A stretch of 64,000 bases of DNA from Pachyseris speciosa (Eukaryota; Cnidaria; Anthozoa; Scleractinia; Pachyseridae). The position numbers and the translations under genes were made by a program. Location of the stretch: assembly GCA_016490735.1 (NCBI GenBank), contig JAEMWC010000051.1, positions 1,253,501-1,317,500 of the forward strand, read 5' to 3'. The notes below the pieces were generated by a model that was not told where the DNA came from, made no database searches, and saw only the letters and a list, made by a program, of their open reading frames with translations. Shown piece by piece: positions 44,093 to 55,640 of this stretch. How positions within the stretch are numbered: the stretch's first letter is position 1; each line of letters begins with the position of its first letter.

Positions 44093-47000
44093 GATTATTA
44101 TTATTACATTCAGAAATTTGAAATGACAAGCTAAATTTACAAAGAAATGCCATATGAGATTATGTGAGGTGAGACTGGATTACCACCCATTACACTGACC
44201 TGCAATCTCTCATATCAAACACTTCTAAGAGGCTTGCAGAATCTTTCCATCAGTATTTGTACCTTATACATAAGGAGCATGTAGAAATGCAATTTTGACT
44301 AGTGTTTCAAATGCTACAGTGGAATGTTCAAAATTACATATGAAGTAATTTGTTCTGCCTCAAGATTTTAACTTTGGAAATAGATTGAGGGACCTACCGG
44401 TACTTGTTAATACAAAACTGGCATTTCATCAGCAACTGATGATCATGTTAACTTATTTACTTGAAAGAAAATTTAAGTTAAATTTCGAGAATGAATGAGA
44501 GTGTTCATGGTTTCCAAACATGACAAAACTGGTGAAAGCATGAGGCTGCATGCCAAGTATTTTTATTGTTTTCAATTGTTTGGAAACCCAGATGAAAGAC
44601 AAAGCACAAGTTTTTGAAATGGGCTCTCAATCGTGTATAAAAATAAACATGACAAAGTTCTGTATCAAGCATTCTGCGTTGTTCTCCTTTGTTTTATTAG
44701 CACATATCTGGTAGTTGTGATTATATTTCAAGGTGATTTTCATGTCTGGCATAATTTCTTTTTTCTATTTTCAGATCACTTTGCAAGCTTGATAGAACCG
44801 GTGCCCACTTTCAACCAACTCAGAGATTTGAATACGGCATTTCTTTGCTTGTACCATACAAGCCTAGAAGTAAAGATTAGATGGGAAGAGCAGAGTTTTT
44901 AGAAAAAAATCTGCCTTGCTCCACTTCCGTCAAAGAGTCAGAAGATGTTGTTCAAATATCATGGAGGAAAGCCTGTCTTTCATTTAGCTACTTGCTCAAA
45001 ATAATTCAACTTAGGTCACTATCTGATACATTTTTTTCCATGAATATTTGAAACATGAGTCACATGTTGTCCCAAAGGTTCTACTATCAGGGAAAGAGAT
45101 GTATAGATATCAGCAAATACACATTATAAATAACATCATAACACAAAGGGCAAAATTACTGAATGCTGATTGGTTGATGAAGAGGGCATCTTTTTCTTCA
45201 TTTTGCTTCTGAAGAGGGCAAAATTATTTGTTCCCAGTTAGTCAAGCGCCAAAAATACACTCTCCCAATTGGCTGAATGCTCCGCTTTCACATTCAGTTG
45301 GTTTCTTCATTTTGAGCAAAACAATTTCATCTTCCTCAAAGTTTGTCTTTTAATTTGCATTGCATTCATTAAAAAGGCATAATAAAGATAGAGAGCTAGC
45401 CAGAAGTGTTACTGCAACGGAAGTGACGTTTTGTTTTGTTTCTTGATGATTGACAATTTGTTTTCCTAATAAGCCTCGTGACCTAGTCAAGTTTAGATTA
45501 TCGGAGTTGAGAACATGATCAACTAGTGAAGCGCCTTGGAATTGTGATTGTGAATGAATGATTTAGAGAAGTACGTTTAACCCGCAAATGTTGTTAAGTG
45601 ATTTAAGTAATTCATTGCATGCCTGTTGTAATAATATGATTTAGCACGGAGTCAATTGAAAGGCCAAGAGACTATTATAATATGTATTAATGACCAGATC
45701 CGATCTACCACATGACTAGTATAAATCCTCAGACCTCCGAAGGAAAACGCCTAGGTACTACAACAGTAATAGAGAGACCAGTCCAGAAACTGGTGCTGCT
45801 GATGTCAACTAGCGACAAGTAAAGACAGACTGGGGATTCCCCATCGGAGAGCCAAGACAAGATGATGAACCATTTAACAAATCTAAGCAACTGTGCGTGA
45901 AGATGCTACTACTAGATGTGCCTACAACATGTGGACAACAGGCACAAACTGTAATTACGAACTGATTTGAACTATGATTTATGGATTTGGATTATTTAAG
46001 TTAATGTTTCAATTTAGGGGAGCCATGTTACTGCAATGGAAGTGACGTTTTGTTTTGTTTCTTGATGATTGACAATTTGTTTCCTAATAAACCTTGTACC
46101 CTAGTCGAGTTTAGATTATCGGAGTTGAGAACATGATCGACTAGTAAAACGCCTTGGAATTGTGATTGTGAATGAATGATTTAGAGAAGCACGTTTAACC
46201 CGCAAATGTTGGTAAGTGATTTAAGTAATTCATTGCATACCTGTTGTAATAATATGATTTGGCACTGAGTCAATCGAAAGGTCAAGAGACTATTATAATA
46301 TGTATTAATGACTAGATCCGATCTACCGCATGACTAGTATAAATCCTGTGAATATTGCGTATGTCTCATGGAACTATGATTGTAAATTGATTTCAGTTGA
46401 TCATAATACTTAGATGAAGAGAACACAGAACCAGTGAAAGGTTATTTGCATAATCATGGCGGCATGACATGTGCTCTGCTTGCTGTTGTTGAAATCTACA
46501 AATGCAATCAACATCTGCGATAAGTATGACTAGTGAAAGGTATCTAAGTGCTGATCAACTAAGAGGAATGTGGAAAGATGAATTTTTACCTAGTATTAGA
46601 CGGGAAATTAAGACAGAGATACAAGCGTTGAAATCAAGCATCAAACGACTAACCGAAAGATGCGATGCTATGGAGCAGTCTCAGGACTTCATATCAAAGA
46701 AATATGATACTGTTATCCAAGCCCTGCAAAGTTCCAAATGTGAAACAAAGAAACTTGACAATAAATACAAGGAGATCACGGATTTACTTGAAGAGAAAAG
46801 AGATGAGTTGGCACAAACGACTCGTAAGCATGAGGATGTTCTCTATCGCATCGAATGCTCACTTGATGAAACGCAGCAATACTTGCGAAGAGATTGTTTG
46901 GAGGTTACGGGCGTCCCAATTACCTCTCAAAACAACCCTAATCAAATTGTCAAAGAAATTGGTTCTCTTATTGGAGTAGAAATTGAGGACAGCGACATTG

Positions 47001-50000
47001 CAACAGCCCACAGGCTTCCTGATACGCAGAAAGTAAAAAATCGTTTGATAGTCAAATTTCTCCGAAGAGAGAAGAGGGAGGAAGTCTACAAGAAATGAAA
47101 GAATTTGGTTGGAAAAAACACCAGTCATTTGCCTTCAGCTGCTGAAACGAACAATTCTGGAAATAGTAAGATTTACATTAATGAGTCTTTGACTAATTAC
47201 CGGAAAAGGCTTTTCGGGTGAATAAAAGAATACAAACGAGCGAACAATGCTAAATATTTGTGGACCAGTAATGGCAAGATCATGCTCAAAGTGAATGAAA
47301 TGTCTCCCACTCGAGTTTTTAACACTCATGAGGAATTTGATGATTATCTTGACCAGATAAGTAATAGTTAATAATTTTATGTTTAGTGTTATGTATTGAT
47401 CAAGTAGCCTCCTAACATGAACACACTTCAACTATTACCCTTCTATGATTTAGATGATAGGGAATTCATCTTTGTCAATAGTATTTCGTCTATCAAATTT
47501 CATGAGGTAATGGAGTCTGATTTTTATAATCTACTACCTAACCCAGATAAAAATGATGAGGCTGACTCTGATCATATGTTTATTAACCCACAGTCTGACT
47601 ACTATAGTATATCTAAGATGAATAATGTTCTAACAAGTTGGCAAGGCAAAGGAATCTCTCTTTTTCACTGTAATATAAGAAGTCTGGCAAAAAACCTGGA
47701 TCTATTGAATGACATGTTATACTCATTAGACTCAGGGCTTGATATTATAGCTATCACTGAAACCCGTCTGAATCCAAATTCTATTTCTAATACAGAAATA
47801 CTTAACTATAACTTTTTTCAAGTTGACTCACCCACTCTTGCAGGTGGTGTCGCTATTTATGCCAATAAGGCTCTTAAAACTATTCCTAGGCCAGATTTGA
47901 AAATCAATTTACCACTAGTTGAATCTTGCTGGATTGAAATTGACCCTTGCAATAATAAGAGGCATATTTTAATTGGATGTATCTACAAACACCCATCTGC
48001 AGGTGTGGATGAGTTTACAGTGAAACTTGACGAACTTATGAAAGGATTAAATTTAAATAAATATGATGCATACATCTTGGGAGATATGAATATTGATCTA
48101 TTAAAACACCACATGCACCAGCAAACAGGCCAATATCTAGACATGCTCTATTCTTATGATCTCCTGCCAGTAATTACAAAGCCTACCAGAATCACTAGTC
48201 AGACTGCAACGTTGATTGATCATATTTATACTAATACAACTAACAGTCTGGTTTCTGGGATTGTAACTGTTGATATCTCAGACCATCTGCCAATTTTCTG
48301 TGTGGTTGGTATGCCACTTAAAAAGCAGTGTAAGAAACAGTTCTTTAGAGACTATAGTAAATTTAGCTCTGATTTATATCTTCATGACATCTATTCAATC
48401 GACTGGAATGCCATTACTGGCCAATGCAGGGATTTACATGAAGTAACAACACATACTATTGATGCACTTAAATCAATTGTTGATATACATGCACCCATAA
48501 AACAAGTGTCAAGAAATAAAGAAAGGCTTTTTAAAAAACCTTGGATATCTAAGGGAATCCTAAAATCTATTAGAACCAAACACACTATGTATAAAACTCA
48601 TTTTTTATCTAATGATCGTGCTAAAGTTGATGAATTTAAGAAATATTCAAACAGATTGAATTATTTTAAAAACATTAGCAAGAAAGCTTATTTCTGCAAG
48701 CATTTTGACTTGTGTAAAGGTAATCTAAAGGCTACATGGAAGCTTATTGGCACACTTATAAAAAGGAAGATTAAGGGCCAGACCACGCCGCTAAGAATAA
48801 TCAGGAATAGCAAGACTTACACTACTAATGCTGACATTGCAGACCAGTTTAATAAACATTTTATCAATGTTGGCCTACATCTAGCCAGTAAAATTGCTAA
48901 TAGTAATGAAAATCCTACACAGTATATCTCATTTTCTCCAACCAGCAGTTTTGTTATGTCCACTGTAACAGAAACCCAGGTTTTCTCTCTGTTTAAAACC
49001 TTGGATGCAAACAAATCATCAATTGAAGGGCTCAGTGGAAGAAGGGCATAAGTGACGATTTTGGTTATTTTGCCGACGTCCTCCAAATGAGCTGAAGTTT
49101 TGCATGTGGCCTTTGATACATTAGAAAAACGTTGCCCTATATTTCTTTCGCTTCTTTTTACGCTCAGTTTTCGAGAAAACGCGGACCAAAATACGCATTC
49201 TACACGTCACTTAGCACAGTCTTCCACCAAGCCCTTCTTATGAAAACTAAGCGCCAAATGTTCGTAATTGGCTTAAGACAACACGGAACGTCTCTGCTCA
49301 ATAAGGCATAATGTGCTATATGACTTTTTGACTCATAAACAGCGCACAAGGTGCCCAGCTGACTTGGAAATATGCCGGGTCTACTTGTTTTCTTGAATGC
49401 AGCACTTACTACAGGTGTTACTACCCGTGTTTTGCTTAATCGTAGCGCTCAACAAGCTTGCTTGGCTCAGAAACAGTCCACAACATTCTTGGTTGACTTA
49501 AAACAGCACACAGAAGCCTTGGTTAACCTTAAGTCAGCGCGCAAAGAGTTTGTCTGACTTGAAAACAGCATTCAAGGGGTTAGCGCTAACGTTAATTAAG
49601 TTAGACTTAACGGCGTTATTTGCATGTTCTGAAATTGAATCGTTAATGTCCTGTCATGCGTCACACAACTTGAAATACATTTTGCTGTTTATCTCGCGTG
49701 AAAATACTTCTTGCTGACGTTTAGCTCGCATGAAAATGCTCTTTGGTGATGTTTACAAGCCTCCACGGAAGCGAAATAACCGAGGTCATCGCGGCAAAGT
49801 GATTTATGTGTTGATATTCGCCAGCATGTTTTAACCGGTTTACAAAACACAACACGATAACGAATGCATTTTCCCTTTTGGTATTTGCCACACGCGTCAA
49901 CTTTTCCTTGCATTAAATTCAGGATACTCGTCGTAAACGGACGGACTTTTCATCTTGCCGGTTTCCCTGTCTTCAATGATTTCTCCGTAATGTTTCCGAA

Positions 50001-53000
50001 GTGAAAATAATCTATAGTACGCGTAGTCTGAGCGGATTTAATCCTGTTACGTCACCCGCGGGAACTTTTCACTGTGACAGCGCCCTCTGTGGCCGCAATG
50101 AATTGTGGGAGAAAACTATGGCCTCCAAGCGCGGACAACTCTCATCAAACATCGGAGATTTTCAGCCTAAAGTCACCCCAAAAACACCTCTCGTTTTCCG
50201 AACTTTTAGCACGGTAACCTTTGACAGACGGTCCGAGACTAGCAACGGAGGGCCGCTTTTAAGACGAGAGTTGCTTTCAGACTTTTTATCACCTGGCCCC
50301 TTAATCTGTACTCCAAAACAGAGGGATTTCATGATTTGGAAAGCACAGAGAAAACTTCTTTGGATTCTTTCAGAGAAGCTAGTGGCTTGCGGGTAATTCA
50401 AGACTTCATGATGTCTTTTTTACCACCAGGCGAGCAGGCAAACACTCGGGCGTAATGCGATTAAATGGAACTCACTACCGATCGAGCTGACCTCAACCGC
50501 GTAAGTTTCGTATTAGTGAATCGATGTTTTAACCGCTAAACTTATAGTCTACGTCACACTATCAAACAATAAGTCTCTGCCAATCATTTCATGTCCAGTT
50601 TCAGTAATCCAAGCAGGAAAAACTGTACTAAGTGACGCGTAGAATGCGTATTTTGGTCCGCGTTTTCTCGAAAACTGAGCGTAAAAAAAGCGAAAAGAAT
50701 ATAGGGCAATGTTTTTCTAATGTATCAAAGGCCACATGCAAAACTTCAGCTCATTTGGAGGACGTCAGCAAAATAACCAAAATCGTCACTTATGCCCTTC
50801 TTCCACTGAGCCCTTCAATTGATATACCCAACAAACTAATCAAACTGGCTGCTGAGCCACTATCATTACCTTTTACAAAAATTTACAATCAATCAATTGA
50901 AACTGGAGTAGTCCCTAATATTCTGAAAGTTGCTCAGGTTACTCCAGTTTATAAAAGTGGTGATGTCACTGACCCAGGTAACTACAGGCCTATTTCAACT
51001 TTGTCGCCTTTTAGTAAAGTGTTTGAAAGGCTAATCTACAATCAACTTTACAGCTTCTTAGAAAAACATCAAATTATGTATAAATATCAGTTTGGATTTA
51101 GGAAAGGATACTCAACTGAGCAGGCTATTTTTGAAATCACTGATACACTTAAGAAGGCCATGGATAAAAAATTAGTTACATGTGGTCTCTTCCTTGATTT
51201 TTCTAAAGCATTTGACACGGTAAACCATAACATTTTGTTGTCTAAACTTTACCATTATGGAATTCGTGGAACTCCTTTTAAATGGTTTGAAAACTATCTA
51301 CACAATCGGACTCAATTTGTCAAGATTGGTGATACCAAATCCTGTAGTGAAACTATTACTTGTGGAATACCACAAGGTTCAACCTTGGGTCCACTGTTAT
51401 TTCTGCTCTATATTAATGACTTGCCAAACTGCTCTAATAAGTTATCCTTTAGAATCTTTGCTGATGATACAAATATGTTTTATACAAGTGCCAACTTACA
51501 ACACCTTGAATCTGTTATGAATGAGGAATTACAATTAGTTTTTAAGTATTGTGCCACTAACAAACTATCCATTAACCTAACCAAGACAAACTATATGGTA
51601 ATTTCATCCTCAAGAATGGGTGGAAATATACATATACCTGAAATTGAGCGTAAAAGTCAAATAAAATATTTAGGTGTATTTATTGATCAAAATTTACATT
51701 GGGGACCCCAAATCCAGCATATCAACAATAAATTGATGAAAAATGTAGGAGTTATTAATAAATTACGATATTATGTGGATGTTCATACTCTAAAACAGCT
51801 GTATTACTCATTCATTTATCCATATCTAACTTATGGTATTACAAGTTGGGGTAGTGCCTGTAAAACAAGGCTACAAAAGGTCAAAACAAAACAGAATAAA
51901 TGTGTACGTAGCATATTCTTTGCTCATAGCAGGGATAGTGCTATGTCCTATTTCAATCTTTTGCAAATCCTCACACTCGAGAACATTTACAAATTCAAAT
52001 TAGCTCTTTTTATACACAAAATTAATAGTGACCCCGCTAGCATTCCAGCAATATTTTCTGGAACTCTTACACTAGCTTCTGAGATCCACAGCTATAATAC
52101 CAGATTTGCGACAAATTTTAATATTTATAGACCAAGTATAAATAATAATTATGGTGCAACTACGTTTTCTTTTGTAGCATCAAAGACCTGGGAATCTATC
52201 CCCTTAGAATTAAAAAACCTATCTTACAACCATTTTTATAAACAATACAAACTATATCTTCTAAATACTCAATCTGTTCCTTAAGTGTTAGTCTGCTCAT
52301 ATCCTGTTAGTTTTTTATTATTAAGTAATATTAATAAATGTTTTTCTTTTTTTGTTATGTAATCTATATATCATTTATATCGCCTATTGCATTTTACCTT
52401 CTTGATTCTTTAAAAATCTATCTATGTACATGTTCATGCCAATTAATTGTCAGTGGCAGTGACCAACTCGAAAGCCTAAGCTACTTTGGTCACTGCGCAC
52501 ATTTGCTTTTTATCACTTGTGTAATTTAGTTGCTGGCCTATTTCTCTACCCATGTTAATGTAATTTAATGTAGAAATGTTTGTAAATAGTGCAGAAAACA
52601 ATAAACTATCTGTTCAAGAACATCATTTTTGCTTTTTGGGTTGGAAGCTATTACGTCTTGCCAAAATGCGATTATTTCGTGATAAAAAGTTGGAAGGCAT
52701 TTGCTTAGATTAAGGTGACCGATGTCATAGTTACATTTGAAAAGCTCTGGGCCCCCAACATTCGCTAGGAGGGACTTCGGGATGTACTGCCACGGAGCGT
52801 CTGAGTTTGAGCAAAGTCGCTTAACCCAATTTAACTTTAAAGCCTTGTTAAATAAAGCAAAGTCTTTCATTTCTAAGCCACCTTCTTGCCTTGTTTTGAT
52901 GAGCATAGTGTATTTTATCTTGGGTGGTTTGTGGCCCCAAATAAAATCTACAGGGCTTACCTCTGTCAGGTCTCTATATCTAAACCAGTCTGTTAAGAAT

Positions 53001-54926
53001 GAACCTTCCAACCCAATGACAAACATCTTGTCAGTAATGGGAATTACAATTTAGTTGTAGGAGGGCAGTATTGCACACAGGCTGTCAGTTCAGTTCATTT
53101 AAAGAACCAGCCAAACAGTCACTGTGAATGACAGCCATAATTTGTAACCACTTCAATTCTCAGATACGGTTAGAATAGACTAGGTTAAACCTTGCACATT
53201 TTGTCAATACACCTGTGAGTTCATGTTGTCAAACTTAAAAAGCTCAATGCTTCAATGCCACAAAAAAGACATAAAATGCACTAGGACAATTTAAGAGTAG
53301 GGTATTTAACTGTGAATATATAACTACAATTAAAGCAAATCAATGTTGAACAAAGTCCATACAGGACTGTGCCTTGCTTTATAAATTATTCATGTGTGTA
53401 AATCTTAATTAGATTACATACAACTAAATCTGCATGTACATGTGAATAGTTTTTTTTTCTTTGTTATTATCAGTAGCTTTTTAAAATGCATTTGGATCCA
53501 ATTTCTTGACTTGGCTTTCTCAATTCACTTACAAATACAGAAATATTTTTCTCATTTTCTCCTTTTATATTTTATTTCTTTTTCTCCTTTTATATTTCTC
53601 TCTTTTTATCATGTCCAGCTAGCCAATACACTTTATGTTGAGGATCTTGAAGTTTGTCAAAGCACAAATGGCATTAATTTCATTTATTGAGCAAGATGAC
53701 TGATATAAGGCAAGTAAAGAGTATCATATAGACACTCTGGCAAGGCATCGAAAGAGACCAATTTTGCCTCAAAACATTTGGTGTGAATTACTGCCAAACT
53801 ACACAATACAATACCAGCTACATGTAGCCATCCAAAAATGGTTAATAAATTATCCACAAACTGTAATAATATACACAAATTTTTAACTGCATTACTCTCG
53901 ATCTTGGTTGGTCAAAGCATCCATGGTTTATTGATCGATAGTAATATTTCACTCGCACAGATCTTTGCGTCAAATGTACAGCCAAAAAGGAGAGGTTTTC
54001 GGTAATTAAACCCATGACCCACATAATACACGCAAAGGTTCAACCACGTTTCGGCACATGCCGACAAATGAAGCTGAAATTTTTCAGCAAACAAAAAGGA
54101 TGTAATTGACAGTTGGAGCAGATGGAGCTTGGTAGAGTAGAAATAAAAGAAATCACTAGCCCTAAGTATAAAGCGTACCCAACAACATGCCCACAAGTAT
54201 AACAAGCTTTCAAGACCAAGTTGAAGGGGGTGATTTTTTACTAACAAAACGAGTATGACGAATGTCAAAAAAATGGGTTCGGATTGAACGATCGTTTGGT
54301 ATTGATTTGGCAATTTTTGTTAAGGAACATATGAGTTCTTTTAAAATATGCTCAACAAAAATTTCTAATTTCTTACTTACAGCAAGAAAAAGCGAAAATT
54401 TATACGCACCTAACAGTCTGTGTTGGGTTCCATCGTTCGGAAGGTAGTTCGCCACTTTGTGGATCGTCCACCGGGGGATGTAAAATTGAAATACATACGT
54501 CACCGGACTAGAGAATCAACGGCAGTAATTAGTCGCTTAGTCAAAAGATTAAAATCATTAGGAACTGAAGTCGCTCTTACCTCGTATATGTTAGGATGCC
54601 ACATTTTAGTGAGGAAACGAAAAGTTGGTGGTGAGTAAGGGTAACCAGCAGGGAAAGACATGTGAGCCTGAAGAGAAACAAACAAAATACGCTAAGCAAC
54701 GCTTGCTTCACCAGACTAAAATTTCTGCTCTGTTAGATGAACCACTCACTTTGAAGTAGCCTCCTTCGTACAGAGTGCCAGGAGGACCAAAAATCGCTAC
54801 ATCCCATTCGAATAGATTGCTCTCATCAGGCACATCGACGACAAAACCTTCCACTGGTTCTTGGGTGAGTTTCCTTAATTCTAGCTGTAACGCACGCACA
54901 GCTGATGAATTTGGTTGCGCAGCCAT
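39690..54926 (-). CDS. UBE2R2: Ubiquitin-conjugating enzyme E2 R (Cdc34 family)
   Basis: The E2 that works with SCF (cullin-RING) ligases to build K48 ubiquitin chains on cell-cycle and signalling substrates. Five coding exons on the minus strand splice in phase: 54926-54750, 54667-54581, 54507-54410, 41360-41226, 39909-39690. They total 717 bp, 238 residues, the same as vertebrate UBE2R2. Visible marks: FEWDVAIFGPPGTLYEGGYF in exon 1; MWHPNIYE (HPN) in exon 2; the catalytic cysteine in GDVCISILHPP followed by the acidic-loop insert VDDPQSGELPSERW in exon 3, typical of Cdc34; SLLNEPNTFSPANVDASVMF in exon 4; VPTTVDEYCVKSRP and a C-terminal tail with about nine consecutive aspartates in exon 5. 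The acidic tail binds the cullin basic canyon in the known family. Intron 3 is about 13 kb and holds a complete LINE. Whether it is 1:1 with UBE2R1 or UBE2R2 is not decided. Confidence 0.96.
40250..40622. repeat. CATT tetranucleotide array
   Basis: About 370 bp of CATT/ATTC repeats broken at intervals by GCTTT and GCATGCATG variants. The ORFs with FIHSFIHS peptides in several plus frames come from the repeat and are not genes. It lies in UBE2R intron 4. Confidence 0.95.
41365..42980. other. UBE2R intron 3, proximal part, without genes
   Basis: AT-rich intron with a TTTATTTATTTATTCATTTATT stretch at 41988-42020 broken into short pieces, and no recognisable coding or repeat family beyond that. 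Confidence 0.4.
43020..44036 (+). mobile_element. LINE 3' end split by a piggyBac-like MITE
   Basis: The left piece ends SRSLWKSSTIRLNPVNVN and the right piece resumes with LKSYGSSAFAVSAPDLWNKL and a stop near 43905. This is the conserved C-terminus of CR1/L2-group LINE ORF2 proteins. A short 3' UTR and an (ATT)n tail (44037-44106) follow. The rest of the LINE is missing. Confidence 0.8.
43205..43834. mobile_element. piggyBac-like non-autonomous element, copy 2
   Basis: 630 bp with ends CCCATTGACT and CCAATGGG, flanked by TTAA at 43201-43204 and 43835-43838. Removing the element and one TTAA restores the LINE reading frame across the site, as expected from precise piggyBac insertion. It shares interior sequence with 12990-13262. 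No transposase. Confidence 0.85.
44037..44106. repeat. (ATT)n microsatellite, LINE tail
   Basis: About 70 bp of ATT/TTA repeats at the end of the LINE fragment. Confidence 0.95.
45135..45390. repeat. Dispersed repeat R2, copy 2 (inverted to copy 1)
   Basis: Reverse-complement match to 28237-28500, with CAAAGTTTGTCTTTTAATTT and TTCATTTTGAGCAAAAC. It lies directly left of the possible TRIM element. Confidence 0.65.
45417..46347 (+). mobile_element. Possible TRIM (small LTR-like element): two ~315-bp direct repeats
   Basis: 45417-45729 and 46026-46347 are direct repeats that begin TGTTACTGCAA(C/T)GGAAG and end AGTATAAATCCT. Between them are 296 bp without coding capacity. A short purine-rich GGGGAGCCA precedes the second repeat like a polypurine tract. 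Clear TG...CA ends and a target duplication could not be shown, so a simple tandem duplication is the alternative. Confidence 0.5.
46502..47371 (+). pseudogene. LINE ORF1 (coiled coil, RRM-like), two in-frame TGA stops
   Basis: The frame from ATG 46502 to TAA 47369 would give 289 residues but has TGA at 47096 and 47219. The N-terminal half is a coiled coil rich in E, K, L and Q (TEIQALKSSIKRLTERCDAM). The second half has LEVTGVPITSQNN and a basic block, resembling the RNA-binding domain of LINE ORF1 proteins that coat the retrotransposon RNA. Both stops could come from CGA codons by CpG decay. Confidence 0.75.
47417..52284 (+). CDS. LINE ORF2: AP endonuclease plus reverse transcriptase, interrupted by a DNA transposon
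   Basis: The coding parts are 47417-49026 and 50823-52284, together 1024 codons including the stop. The first part is an apurinic-type endonuclease: HCNIRSLAKN, ITETRLNP, GGVAIY, LGDMNID and ISDHLPIF. The second is a reverse transcriptase: YRPISTLSPFSKVFE, FLDFSKAFDTVNH, GIPQGSTLGPLLFLLYIND and the intact catalytic FADDTNMF, then a C-terminal thumb ending YNHFYKQYKLYLL. This domain order and the motifs fit the CR1/L2 (Jockey-group) LINEs. No other stop or shift is seen, so this is a young copy. The insertion at 49027-50814 breaks it; each half also reads into the transposon ends, which creates false hybrid ORFs ending at 49051 and starting at 50632. A 3' UTR of about 250 bp follows. Confidence 0.9.
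49027..50814. mobile_element. AGGGCT-family DNA element with long inverted ends, inserted in the LINE
   Basis: 1788 bp. The ends begin AGGGCTCAGTGGAAGAAGGG and remain inverted copies for about 180 bp each. The target duplication is TCAATTGA (49019-49026, 50815-50822). Deleting the element and one duplication restores the LINE frame. The interior has no transposase; a plus ORF at 50001-50396 is of unknown value. An 8-bp duplication suggests a hAT-like origin, but the palindromic AT-rich target is unusual. Relatives are at 26228-27285 and 63000-63150. Confidence 0.85.
52565..53045 (-). mobile_element. LINE ORF2 C-terminal fragment (L1/Tx1-like)
   Basis: On the minus strand FIWGHKPPKIKYTMLIKTRQ, then GGLEMKDFALFNKALKLNWV and a tryptophan-rich end. 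This is the region behind the RT domain of L1/Tx1-type LINEs, a different clade from the neighbouring LINE. Only about 150 residues remain. Confidence 0.7.
53050..54400. other. UBE2R intron 3, distal part
   Basis: AT-rich sequence with pyrimidine runs at 53440-53620. No gene or clear repeat is seen. Confidence 0.4.
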
Positions 54927-55409
54927 TTACTTAAACCCTTTTTACAACAGTAACGGTAATTTAGCCTGAGCGAGTCAGAAATTTGACAATAAATAGAAAA
55001 ACTTTTTCACATTGAGATCAGCAACCAATTCTCTTTCACCAAAGAAGTTTTGTTGTGTATTTACCAGTCCCAGACCTCCGCCGACAATTAGACGTCACAG
55101 ATAACCTCCAAATTAGGACAAGCAAGGAAAAGCCAATGAGAAACAAAAAAGAACCGGAAGTTGTAAAACCGGAAGCCGTTATACGAAAGTTAATACGTTA
55201 GCGCTTACCGTTTTTTGAAAGTCAATTTCATTTATTTTCACAATAAATAGTTTGACGAGACAAACGAGATTCAGTTTAGATTTATCATAGTATGAAACAC
55301 GTACACCCCACCCAGATTAAGCCATTTTTCTGCGCGTGCAGCCTCAATAAATTCTCAACTAAAATAGTACAGTCATACCACAGAACTGACGAGGCGAATT
55401 CAAAGTGCA

Positions 55410-55640
55410 GGGTTGGCGAAGTGGTGAGAGCGCTCGCCTTCCACCAATGTGTCCCGGGTTCGATTCCCGGAATCGGCGTCACAAGTGGACTGAATTTGTT
55501 GGTTCTCTACTCTGCTCCGAGAAGTTTTTCTCTGGGTACTCCGGTTTTCCCCCTCTCTTCAAAAACCAACATTTATCCCACACTGTCCCACAAGCTTGCA
55601 GCTTCAAATTGTAACCGTGCATAAATAAAGTTTCTTATTT
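55410..55640 (+). mobile_element. tRNA-derived SINE, full-length copy 2
   Basis: Starts GGGTTGGCGAAGTGGTGAG (A box) with B box GTTCGATTCCCG near 55460. The body matches 11571-11760 and it ends with CAATAAAGTTTCTT-like sequence. It lies in the spacer upstream of UBE2R. Confidence 0.85.

Noticed and set aside
49027..49086. C-terminal residues of the ORF ending at 49051 and N-terminal residues of the ORF starting at 50632
   Set aside because: Both come from the ends of the inserted DNA element read through from the LINE and are not part of either protein.
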